A DNA stretch of 8,569 nt from an uncultured Solobacterium sp. GTDB lineage: Bacteria; Bacillota_I; Bacilli_A; Erysipelotrichales; Erysipelotrichaceae. A program made the position numbers and the translations under genes. Under the pieces are notes generated by a model, which searched no databases, was not told where the DNA came from, and saw only the letters and a program-made list of their open reading frames with translations. The stretch is taken from contig CALISH010000076.1 of NCBI GenBank assembly GCA_938041275.1, positions 1 to 8,569 on the forward strand, read 5' to 3'. Positions 1 through 6,479 of this stretch are shown piece by piece (positions within the stretch are counted from its first letter, which is position 1; each line of letters starts with the position of its first letter).

Positions 1-18
1 TGCAATGAGAGGGTCGAT

Positions 19-39
19 GAATATCTGGATAAGATATTC
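19..39. repeat. Short perfect inverted repeat
   Basis: GAATATCT and AGATATTC form a perfect 8-bp stem around the 5-base loop GGATA. No T-tract follows on either strand, so it is not a standard terminator. It lies just beyond the TGA (42-40) of the small open minus frame and just after the plus-frame TGA at 6-8. It may be an operator, a 3'-end RNA stem or chance. Confidence 0.35.
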
Positions 40-102
40 TCACTCTACTCTATTGAAGTATATTATCTTGATTTCTTCAAAACCAGATGGTATTTTATAT
101 GT

Positions 103-147
103 AAAGACATGGCCTGTACCCATTGGCGCGGGGTGTCTTTTTCTATT
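103..147 (+). terminator. Probable plus-strand terminator
   Basis: AAAGACA (103-109) pairs with TGTCTTT (134-140), and the right arm runs into a T-rich tract. The 24-base interior can pair only partly (GCC 112-114 with GGC 125-127), so the hairpin is imperfect. It would end a plus-strand transcript entering from left of the window, converging on the reductase gene. Confidence 0.45.
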
Positions 148-154
148 TATAACC

Positions 155-201
155 AAAATAAAATGTCCTTCCTCATAATCAAAGGTTGGACATTTTATTT
201 T
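155..201 (-). terminator. Terminator of the flavin reductase gene
   Basis: A perfect 14-bp inverted repeat (155-168 with 188-201) includes AAAATGTCC and GGACATTTT, and extra CC/GG pairs lie in the loop. Read on the minus strand it starts about 35 bases after the reductase stop and ends in TTTTATTTT. The T-rich right arm on the plus strand makes it potentially bidirectional. Confidence 0.75.
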
Positions 202-235
202 ATAGGTTGTTATGCATTACAGGTCTTTGTATAAA

Positions 236-1693
236 TTACTTAGATACTTGTTCGCCAGCAATTCTACCGAATACTGTAATATCAGCGATAGCGTCAGAAC
301 CTAGACGGTTTGTACCATGGATACCACCAGTAACTTCACCAGCAGCGTATAGACCGGAGATAGCCTTGCCATCCTTGTCTAATACTTGAGCGTTCGTGTT
401 GATTACAACACCACCCATTGTGTGGTGAACAGATGGTTGTGAAACCATGATGTAGTATGGACCTTCACCGAAGGCAACTAACTTACCACGCTTGTTGAAT
501 TCTAAGTCCTTACCATCAGCAGCGTATTGGTTGTAGTCTGCGATAGTCTTCTTTAATGTTTCAGCGTCAATACCGAAGAAAGCTGCTGCTTCATCGATTG
601 TATCAGCCTTAACTAAGTGCTTCTCCTTGATGAGTCTTTCGTACTCTTCAGGGTGAGCTTCCTTAACACCAGAAGCTTCCATAGATGCTTCATCCCAGAA
701 CATGTATGAAACGCCACCTGTCTGTTCTGTAACAGCCTTAGAAATAACGTCACGACGTTCTAGTTCTTCAACGAAACGCTTACCTTCCTTGTTAACAAGG
801 ATTGATCTACCAGCTAAACGTACGTCACCAACATATAATAATGTACCTGATGTGATGTCGCATGTTGGATATGTTTGGATATATGACATATCAACTGTAG
901 CTGCACCAAGTTTTTCTGCCATTACGATACCGTCACCAGTGCTTCCTGGGGAACATGTAGATAGAATCTTTTCGTCCATTTCTGGATTGTATTCCTTACG
1001 CATTTCGATGTTAGATCCGAAACCACCAGTTGCTAGTACAACACCCTTAGAAGCTGTGAATGTTACATCACCATCTTTTGTTGTTGCCTTAACACCAGTG
1101 ACCTTCTTATCTGCCTCTACTAATTCAGTAGCCTTTGTATTTGTTAATACTGTGATACCTAATTCATCAGCCTTAGCCTTTAACTTCTGGATGATTTCAA
1201 CACCAGATTCGTTATGTGGTACTAAGGAACGCATTACGCTGTGTCCACCAAAGAACATCATCTTGTCTTCGAAGTCAACCTTGATGTCATCACGTAACCA
1301 TTCAGCAGCGCTTAAAGCGTTGTCAGCTAAAACTCTAACGAGTTCAGGATTAGCCTTGTAGTCGCCGCCTTTCATAACATCTTCGTAGAACTTATCAGTA
1401 CTATCTTCGATGCCTTCTTTTTGTTGTAACCAGTTACCAGGTGCTGCCATTTCACCACCAGATAAAGCTGTGTTACCACCGATAGCTGCCATCTTTTCGA
1501 CAACAACAACGGATGCACCGTTTTCAGCTGCTGTAATTGCGGCAGTAAGACCAGCTCCAATAACTACTACATCGTAGTCTGTCTTTACTGTCTCTTTTGT
1601 TTCTGCTGTAGAACCTGTTTTTTCAGATTTTGAGCAGCCGGCAAAGGATAAAGCCATAGTTAAAGCTAAAGCCGGAATCAATACTTTTTTCAT
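236..1693 (-). CDS. urdA: Extracytoplasmic FAD-dependent reductase, urocanate-reductase-like lipoprotein
   Basis: A 485-residue flavocytochrome c/fumarate-reductase-type flavoprotein. It starts with a lipoprotein signal peptide (lipobox SFAGC, lipidated Cys20), so it should sit outside the membrane. Then come the FAD dinucleotide loop (about 41-66), GGNTALSGGE (72-81), ATGGFG (221-226) and the C-terminal FAD segment (447-465). Expected catalytic residues are present: Arg314, His423/424 and Arg463, matching Arg402, His504 and Arg544 of Shewanella Fcc3. Tyr275 (TYPT) replaces the fumarate-reductase histidine, and Glu81, Phe147/148 and Asp290 fit the urocanate reductase pattern as I recall it, suggesting urocanate to imidazole propionate. 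There is no haem domain and no FMN-binding domain, so electrons must come from another protein. The FAD loop reads IGAGLTA where the family has IGAGGAGLTA, a three-residue gap that may impair FAD binding. AGGAGG lies 11 bases before the ATG. Family is certain; substrate is inferred. Confidence 0.8.
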   Translation of the reverse strand: MKKVLIPALALTMALSFAGCSKSEKTGSTAETKETVKTDYDVVVIGAGLTAAITAAENGASVVVVEKMAAIGGNTALSGGEMAAPGNWLQQKEGIEDSTDKFYEDVMKGGDYKANPELVRVLADNALSAAEWLRDDIKVDFEDKMMFFGGHSVMRSLVPHNESGVEIIQKLKAKADELGITVLTNTKATELVEADKKVTGVKATTKDGDVTFTASKGVVLATGGFGSNIEMRKEYNPEMDEKILSTCSPGSTGDGIVMAEKLGAATVDMSYIQTYPTCDITSGTLLYVGDVRLAGRSILVNKEGKRFVEELERRDVISKAVTEQTGGVSYMFWDEASMEASGVKEAHPEEYERLIKEKHLVKADTIDEAAAFFGIDAETLKKTIADYNQYAADGKDLEFNKRGKLVAFGEGPYYIMVSQPSVHHTMGGVVINTNAQVLDKDGKAISGLYAAGEVTGGIHGTNRLGSDAIADITVFGRIAGEQVSK

Positions 1694-1754
1694 ATTAATC
1701 TTTTCCTCCTATAAATATCAATGATAGTTTTATCACAACTAAAAGTAAAGAGAT

Positions 1755-1783
1755 ATTATACCGCTTACATTCCTTTTATTGAA
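1755..1783 (-). promoter_or_regulatory. Promoter of the flavin reductase gene
   Basis: Minus-strand -10 TATAAT (1760-1755) lies 17 bases from a weak -35 TTCAAT (1783-1778). The leader would be about 55 bases, ending in AGGAGG (1710-1705). In the leader a small dyad, TGATA and TATCA around four bases (1722-1735), might be an operator or RNA stem. Confidence 0.5.
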
Positions 1784-1830
1784 ATTAAATATCAACTTGC
1801 AAAATTTTCATGAAAGGTTATATGAAAGCA

Positions 1831-1860
1831 TAATAAAAAACCCACGAAATTGTGGGTTTT
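1831..1860 (-). terminator. Terminator of tRNA-Leu
   Basis: AAAACCCAC (1837-1845) and GTGGGTTTT (1852-1860) form a 9-bp stem with a 6-base loop. On the minus strand it begins 5 bases after the tRNA end and runs into TTTTTTATTA. It separates the tRNA from the reductase gene. Confidence 0.85.
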
Positions 1861-1865
1861 GATAG

Positions 1866-1947
1866 TGCACCAGACAAGACTTGAACTTGCACGAGTTGCC
1901 TCATACGCCCCTCAAGCGTACGTGTCTGCCGATTCCACCACTGGTGC
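1866..1947 (-). tRNA. tRNA-Leu (anticodon GAG)
   Basis: Read on the minus strand, the acceptor arms GCACCAG and CTGGTGC pair over all 7 bp with discriminator A (1866). The anticodon stem TACGC/GCGTA encloses loop TTGAGGG, giving anticodon GAG, which reads CUC and CUU leucine codons. A long variable arm (TGAG, loop, CTCG) marks a class II tRNA as expected for leucine. The T-arm has loop TTCAAGT. The 3' CCA is not encoded: the next three bases are CTA, so CCA must be added by the nucleotidyltransferase. The gene has its own promoter and terminator and stands alone. Confidence 0.95.
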
Positions 1948-1958
1948 ATCGCTCAAAT

Positions 1959-1987
1959 ATTATAGCAACCTACACATCTATCGTCAA
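1959..1987 (-). promoter_or_regulatory. Promoter of tRNA-Leu
   Basis: Minus-strand -35 TTGACG (1987-1982), a 17-base spacer and -10 TATAAT (1964-1959) make a near-consensus vegetative promoter. The start would fall about five bases before the mature tRNA 5' end, giving a very short 5' leader for RNase P to remove. Confidence 0.85.
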
Positions 1988-2018
1988 TGAAAACATCTGT
2001 ATTTTAGATGGGTTTGGG

Positions 2019-2047
2019 TTGTAATTTGCGGCCATAAAATATATAAT
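2019..2047 (+). promoter_or_regulatory. Promoter of typA
   Basis: -35 TTGTAA (2019-2024), a 17-base spacer and -10 TATAAT (2042-2047) lie 36 bases before the typA start codon. It is divergent from the tRNA promoter; the two -35 boxes are about 31 bases apart. Confidence 0.75.
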
Positions 2048-2082
2048 TTATCCGCTTATGCTTAAAAGAAGGTGAAGAGAAG

Positions 2083-3915
2083 ATGGACTATCAAAAGATT
2101 ATTAACATTGCTGTCATTGCTCACGTTGATGCTGGAAAATCAACATTAGTAGACGCATTCCTCAAACAAAGTCATGTATTTAAAGATAACGAGAAGGTTG
2201 TAGACTGCATTATGGACTCCAACGATCTCGAGCGTGAAAGAGGAATTACTATTTATTCTAAGAACTGCTCTGTAACATACAAAGACTATAAGATTAATAT
2301 CGTTGATACCCCAGGTCACGCAGACTTCTCTTCTGAAGTTGAGCGTATTATCAAAACGGTTGATACGGTTATCTTGTTAGTAGACTCTGCCGAAGGACCA
2401 ATGCCGCAGACACGTTTCGTGTTACAAAAGTCATTAGAAGCAGGCCTACGTCCTATCCTATTAATTAATAAGATGGATAAACAGGATGCTCGTGCTAACG
2501 AAGTTATCGATGAAGTTTATGAGTTGTTCCTCGAACTAAACGCAACAGATGATCAGTTAGACTTCCCAATCTTATTTGGTAAGGCTAGAGAGGGTATTGT
2601 TCATTATGAGCAGGATGGTACAAATGAAGATATCGTCCCACTATTTGAAACAATTATCCATCATACACAAGCATATCCAAACTTGATTGATGAGCCAGTG
2701 CAGATGCAAATCAGTGCACTTGCATATGACGATTATATCGGTCGTTTAGGAATTGGACGTGTATATAAAGGTACATTAAAAGCTGCGACATCTTATACAG
2801 TATGTAATGCGGATGGTAGTGCACACCAAGGTAAGACAAATCAGGTCTTTATCTACAAGGGATTGAGTCGTGTTCCAGTTGAAGAAATCCAGTGTGGTGA
2901 AATCTGTATGATTTCTGGTATTCCTGATATCAATATCGGTGATACAATCTGCCCTCAAGGTGTTCCAGATCCAATGCCAATGTTAAAGATTGAAGAGCCA
3001 ACACTATCCATGAACTTCATGGTTAATGATTCTCCATTTGCTGGACAAGTTGGTAAGTTTGTCACTTCACGTAATATTCGTGAACGCTTAGATAAAGAAC
3101 TTGAAGTAAATGTTGGTTTAAAGGTTGAAGATACAGATTCTACAGATACATTCAAGGTATCTGGTCGTGGTGAATTACACTTAACAATCTTATTAGAGCA
3201 GATGCGTCGTGAAGGTTTTGAAATTGCAGTATCACGTCCTGAAGTTATTATGAAGAAGATTGATGGTGTTACATGCGAACCTATCGAAGAAGTTGTCATC
3301 GATGTTCCTACAGAATATTCTGGTTCTGTTATCTCTGCCCTCAATGTACGTAAGGGTATCCTTTCTGACATGGAAGAAATTGGTACATACACACGTATTA
3401 CTTATAAGTGTCCTACACGTGGATTGATTGGCTTTAGATCAGATTTCATTAATATGACACATGGTGAAGGTACTATGGTACAACGTCTAGATGGTTATGA
3501 ACCATTTAAGGGTGAAATTCCACAGCGTGAAAATGGTGCTCTCATTTCTACGGAAACAGGTAATGCTATGACATATGCCCTTTGGAATATTCAGGAACGT
3601 GGACAGTTATTCATCGGTGCACAAACACCTGTATATGAAGGTATGATTATTGGTGTATCCGCTAAGAATATGGATATGGGTGTTAACCCAATTAAGAATA
3701 AGAAGATGACTGCGGTTCGTTCTACTGGTAACGATGAAGCCATGAAGCTTGTTCCACCACGTATCATGTCATTAGAAGCTGCGATTGAATTCATCAATGA
3801 TGATGAACTCGTAGAAATTACTCCAGAAGATATTCGCATTCGTAAGAAGTATCTAACAGAAATCGATCGTAGAAGACACGCTCGTGAAATCGGAAAGATT
3901 GAATCTGAAATGTAA
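2083..3915 (+). CDS. typA: Translational GTPase TypA/BipA
   Basis: A 610-residue ribosome-binding GTPase of the elongation factor superfamily, full length for TypA, linked in other bacteria to 50S assembly and growth under stress or cold. The G domain (about 1-195) shows the P-loop AHVDAGKST (13-21), the TypA-specific SNDLERERGITI (46-57), DTPGHADF (75-82) and NKMD (129-132). Beta-barrel and EF-G III/V-like domains follow. The TypA-only C-terminal part starts near RGLIGF (446-451) and includes QERGQLFIG and DDELVEITPEDIRIRKK. Oddities: the P-loop has Ala17 where most TypA proteins have His, as in EF-G, and the G5 region reads FGKAREG instead of the usual SA-type motif. The start is fixed by AAGGTG 8 bases upstream. 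It has its own promoter and a strong hairpin after the stop. Confidence 0.93.
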   Translation: MDYQKIINIAVIAHVDAGKSTLVDAFLKQSHVFKDNEKVVDCIMDSNDLERERGITIYSKNCSVTYKDYKINIVDTPGHADFSSEVERIIKTVDTVILLVDSAEGPMPQTRFVLQKSLEAGLRPILLINKMDKQDARANEVIDEVYELFLELNATDDQLDFPILFGKAREGIVHYEQDGTNEDIVPLFETIIHHTQAYPNLIDEPVQMQISALAYDDYIGRLGIGRVYKGTLKAATSYTVCNADGSAHQGKTNQVFIYKGLSRVPVEEIQCGEICMISGIPDINIGDTICPQGVPDPMPMLKIEEPTLSMNFMVNDSPFAGQVGKFVTSRNIRERLDKELEVNVGLKVEDTDSTDTFKVSGRGELHLTILLEQMRREGFEIAVSRPEVIMKKIDGVTCEPIEEVVIDVPTEYSGSVISALNVRKGILSDMEEIGTYTRITYKCPTRGLIGFRSDFINMTHGEGTMVQRLDGYEPFKGEIPQRENGALISTETGNAMTYALWNIQERGQLFIGAQTPVYEGMIIGVSAKNMDMGVNPIKNKKMTAVRSTGNDEAMKLVPPRIMSLEAAIEFINDDELVEITPEDIRIRKKYLTEIDRRRHAREIGKIESEM

Positions 3916-3921
3916 TTGGTT

Positions 3922-3957
3922 TATCCTGTTATCGAAAGATAGCAGGATATTTTCTTT
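3922..3957 (+). terminator. Strong hairpin after typA
   Basis: Two 12-base arms (3922-3933 and 3938-3949, one G-U pair) close on a GAAA tetraloop and are followed by TTTTCTTT. It begins 6 bases after the typA stop and ends just before the next gene's ribosome site, so termination here must be partial if the next gene relies on typA transcription. Confidence 0.9.
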
Positions 3958-3971
3958 CAGAGGTCATGAAG

Positions 3972-4547
3972 ATGAAAATAGAAGAATTATTAGAAGAGTT
4001 GAAAAAAGATCCAAGAAATAAAGAATATACGAAGAACGGATACAATCCTATCTTACAGGTAGATGCCAGCGCAAAAATCTTAATTATCGGACAAGCTCCA
4101 GGATCACACGTAGAAAGATCAGGAATCCCTTTCGATGATCAATCTGGTATTCGTTTACGTAAGTGGATGGGAATTGATGATAAGGAGTTCTATAGTAAGG
4201 ATATCGCAATCTTACCAATGGATTTCTACTATCCTGGTAAGGCAAAAACAGGTGATTTACCACCACGCAAGTTTATTGCGCAAGAATATCATGAGAAGTT
4301 TTTAAAGTTAATGCCAAATATTGAATTGACGTTGTTGGTTGGAAAGTATTCTATCGATTATTATCTTGGTAAAGAGAAAAAGAAGAATTTAACGGAAACA
4401 GTAGAAAACTATCAAGAATATCTACCAAAGTATTTTCCGATTGTTCATCCAAGCCCACTGAACTTTCGATGGCTTGGCAAAAATCCTTGGTTCGAAGAGA
4501 AAACAGTGAAAGAACTACAAAAACGAGTTCGTCAAATTTTAAAGTGA
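3972..4547 (+). CDS. Uracil-DNA glycosylase-like family protein
   Basis: A 191-residue single-domain protein of the uracil-DNA glycosylase superfamily, which removes uracil or related damaged bases from DNA. It shows ILIIGQAPG (36-44) followed by GIPFDDQSG (51-59), matching the family's N-terminal active-site motif, and HPSPLNFRWLGKNPWFEE (159-176), the C-terminal motif with the DNA-binding histidine. The middle reads LPMDFYYPG...GDLPPRKF (81-101); relatives often have cysteine-containing FCYPG and PPRPECA here, and both cysteines are absent. Substrate and activity of this subgroup are uncertain, so no symbol is given. The start is ATG 3972 because AGAGGT (3959-3964) sits 7 bases before it; the upstream in-frame ATG at 3966 is only 1-2 bases from that site. 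No promoter fits between the typA hairpin and the gene. Confidence 0.82.
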   Translation: MKIEELLEELKKDPRNKEYTKNGYNPILQVDASAKILIIGQAPGSHVERSGIPFDDQSGIRLRKWMGIDDKEFYSKDIAILPMDFYYPGKAKTGDLPPRKFIAQEYHEKFLKLMPNIELTLLVGKYSIDYYLGKEKKKNLTETVENYQEYLPKYFPIVHPSPLNFRWLGKNPWFEEKTVKELQKRVRQILK

Positions 4548-4549
4548 AT

Positions 4550-4572
4550 ACCGCAGATAATGCGGTTTTTAT
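4550..4572 (+). terminator. Terminator after the glycosylase-like gene
   Basis: ACCGCA (4550-4555) and TGCGGT (4561-4566) form a 6-bp stem with loop GATAA, followed by TTTTAT, starting 2 bases after the stop codon. It ends the typA and glycosylase-like transcription unit. Confidence 0.8.
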
Positions 4573-4603
4573 ATACTACAAACATATATAAAATAGAGTA
4601 TAA

Positions 4604-4643
4604 ATGATAAGGCAAAGCCTTGAAGGTGTATAATATTTATCAT
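4604..4643 (+). promoter_or_regulatory. Promoter with nested dyads before the DJ-1 gene
   Basis: -10 TATAAT (4629-4634) lies 50 bases before the start codon, with no good -35 at the usual spacing. Two dyads overlap it: AAGGC-AAA-GCCTT (4609-4621), where the -35 and spacer should be, and ATGATAA (4604-4610) with TTATCAT (4637-4643) flanking the -10. The arrangement would suit an operator or an activator-dependent promoter. Confidence 0.5.
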
Positions 4644-4683
4644 AAGTTGAAAATGTAACAACGAATTGATAGGAGATATTGAA

Positions 4684-5253
4684 ATGAAATGTGCAATTTT
4701 TATGGCAGATGGTTTTGAAACCTGTGAAGGACTTATAACAGTTGATTTATTACGCCGTGCAGGTTTGACGATTGATATGATTTCGATGAATGAGACACTG
4801 ACAGTCACAACATCTCATCAAGTAAAGATTCAGGCTGATAAACTGTTTAGCGAGTTTCAAAATGAATATGATGTTATGATTTTCCCAGGTGGAAAATTAG
4901 GTACACAAAATCTTGAAAATAATCAGAAACTCGTTGATTTATATGAAGCACACTTTAAAGCAGGAAAGTTATCCTGTGCAATCTGTGCAGCACCATCAAT
5001 TTTGGGCCATCATAGTTTATTAAAAGGTAGAAAGTATACTTGTTATCCGACATTTGATGAACCAAGCTTTGGGGGCGAATACCAACAGGTATTGGCTGTA
5101 AAAGATGGTAATTTGATTACGGGTCGTGGTATGGGTGCGACGATTGATTTTGCATTAAAAATCATTGAAACACTATGTGATAAACAAACATTAGAAAATG
5201 TAAAGAATGGGATTCAGTATGAACACTCATTTTTACAATCAGAAAAGGAGTAA
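4684..5253 (+). CDS. DJ-1/PfpI family protein
   Basis: A 189-residue cytosolic protein of the DJ-1/PfpI superfamily. Family features are Glu12 in DGFET near the N terminus, FPGG (67-70), the nucleophile elbow AICAAP with Cys101, and TGRGMGATIDFAL (145-157). The Cys/Glu pair matches DJ-1/YajL-type members, credited with glyoxalase III, chaperone or debated protein-deglycase activity; which applies here cannot be told. The start is ATG 4684, since AGGAGA lies 7 bases upstream; a TTG at 4666 in the same frame overlaps that ribosome site and is unlikely. It is the first gene of a tight unit, with pepT starting 4 bases after its stop, preceded by a promoter with dyads. Confidence 0.88.
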   Translation: MKCAIFMADGFETCEGLITVDLLRRAGLTIDMISMNETLTVTTSHQVKIQADKLFSEFQNEYDVMIFPGGKLGTQNLENNQKLVDLYEAHFKAGKLSCAICAAPSILGHHSLLKGRKYTCYPTFDEPSFGGEYQQVLAVKDGNLITGRGMGATIDFALKIIETLCDKQTLENVKNGIQYEHSFLQSEKE

Positions 5254-5257
5254 GAAT

Positions 5258-6478
5258 ATGAGCGCAGCAGAAAGATTAATACGTTATTGCAAGATTGATA
5301 CACAATCAGATCCTGCAAATGAACAAGAAACACCTTCCTCAAAAAAACAATTCGATTTGGCAAATCTACTCGTTGAGGAATTAAAAGAATTAGGTTTACA
5401 AGATGTATCGGTAGATGAACATTGTTATGTATACGCAAAGCTACCATCAAACTTAGATAAAAAGGTTGATACAGTAGGCTTTATTGCACATATGGATACA
5501 GCACCTGATTTTAGTGGAACTGGTGTCAATCCGCGTATCATCGAAAACTTTGATGGTAAGGACATTACCTTGAATAAAGATGTAACACTATCCATGGAAC
5601 GTTTCCCATGGATGAAAGAATTCAAGGGAAAGCGTTTGATGGTAACAGATGGTAATACGCTACTTGGTGCAGATGATAAGGCTGGTATTACTTCCATTAT
5701 GGAAGCTCTTGTATACTTGCATGATCATCCAGAAGTAAAGCACGGTGAGATTGCGATTGGTTTTACACCAGATGAAGAAATTGGGAATGGTCCACGCTTC
5801 TTTGATGTAAAGAAGTTTGGTGCGAAGTTTGCCTACACAATGGATGGTGGCACTGTACGTGAATTATCAGATGAAACCTTCAATGCGGCATCTGCAGTAT
5901 TGCATTTCAAAGGACGTTCCATTCACCCAGGTTCCGCAAAGAATCGTATGATTAATGCGGCAAAGCTTGCGTGTGAATATCAAACAATGATGCCTGCACA
6001 TGCAGTACCTGAACACACAGAGTTATGGGAAGGTTTTATTCATCTTCATAATATGAAAGGTGATGTAGAAAATGCAGAACTAGAATATATCATTCGTGAT
6101 CATGATTATCAAAAGTTAACAGAAAAGAAAGAACTAATGTTAAAGGCTGCTGAATTCATCAATACGAAGTATGGTGAAGGTGCTGTAACGATTGAAATCA
6201 AGGATAGCTATCGCAATATGAAGGAAGTATTGGATAAAGATCCAACTGCAGTTATCATTGCAAAGAAGTCCATGGAAGAGTTAGGTATTCACATTCTGCA
6301 AGAACCAATCCGTGGTGGTACAGATGGCGCACAGCTTTCCTTTATGGGGCTACCATGTCCAAACATTGGCTGTGGTGGTGGAAACTTCCACGGTCGCTTT
6401 GAATACTGTGTGCTTGATGAGTTAGAACTATCCATACAAGTTATCTTGAAGATTATTCAGAATGTAGCAGAGGTGTAA
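5258..6478 (+). CDS. pepT: Peptidase T (tripeptide aminopeptidase)
   Basis: A 406-residue M20B metallopeptidase, normal length for PepT, which removes the N-terminal residue from tripeptides in the cytosol. Two-zinc-site residues are in place: His78 and Asp80 (AHMDTAPD), Asp140 (GADDKAG), catalytic Glu173 with Glu174 (PDEEIG), Asp196 (YTMDGG) and His378 (NFHGR). The lid dimerisation domain includes SIHPGSAKNRMINAA (221-235). The start is ATG 5258, with AAGGAG 7 bases upstream; an in-frame ATG at 5207 would overlap the DJ-1 gene by 47 bases and lacks a site. It is translationally linked to both neighbours: 4 bases after the DJ-1 stop and 1 base before the kinase start. Confidence 0.96.
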   Translation: MSAAERLIRYCKIDTQSDPANEQETPSSKKQFDLANLLVEELKELGLQDVSVDEHCYVYAKLPSNLDKKVDTVGFIAHMDTAPDFSGTGVNPRIIENFDGKDITLNKDVTLSMERFPWMKEFKGKRLMVTDGNTLLGADDKAGITSIMEALVYLHDHPEVKHGEIAIGFTPDEEIGNGPRFFDVKKFGAKFAYTMDGGTVRELSDETFNAASAVLHFKGRSIHPGSAKNRMINAAKLACEYQTMMPAHAVPEHTELWEGFIHLHNMKGDVENAELEYIIRDHDYQKLTEKKELMLKAAEFINTKYGEGAVTIEIKDSYRNMKEVLDKDPTAVIIAKKSMEELGIHILQEPIRGGTDGAQLSFMGLPCPNIGCGGGNFHGRFEYCVLDELELSIQVILKIIQNVAEV

Positions 6479-6479
6479 T

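Larger units (their letters stand above)
1..235. other. Left flank without a confident gene
   Basis: No complete gene with a start and ribosome site is visible here. Plus frame 1 stays open from the window edge to a TAA at 232-234, and plus frame 3 reaches TGA at 6-8, so the 3' end of an upstream plus-strand gene could lie here. On the minus strand a stretch of about 58 codons is open between stops, ending at TGA (42-40). Its last 27 codons, from ATG at 123-121, read like plausible protein, but no ribosome site precedes them. These frames use ATA, AGG or CTC more than the neighbouring genes do. The region also holds a short dyad and two terminators, listed separately. I treat it as intergenic. 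Confidence 0.5.

Noticed and set aside
702..1361. Long open frame of 219 codons antisense to the flavin reductase gene
   Set aside because: It mirrors the codon pattern of the reductase, has no ribosome site or promoter, and shows no recognisable motif, so it is an antisense shadow.
1994..2010. Small dyad CATCT/AGATG between the divergent tRNA and typA promoters
   Set aside because: Only 5 bp with a 7-base loop, outside the core elements of both promoters; too short to call an operator.
2955..3392. Open frame of 145 codons antisense to typA
   Set aside because: It lies wholly inside a well-supported conserved gene, is serine/threonine-rich with low complexity, and lacks a ribosome site.
4666..4683. 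Upstream TTG start extending the DJ-1 protein by six residues
   Set aside because: The extension covers the AGGAGA site that fits the ATG at 4684, and the family begins directly with the first beta strand seen after that ATG.
5207..5257. Upstream ATG start for PepT
   Set aside because: It would overlap the DJ-1 gene in another frame and has no ribosome site, while AAGGAG sits correctly before ATG 5258.
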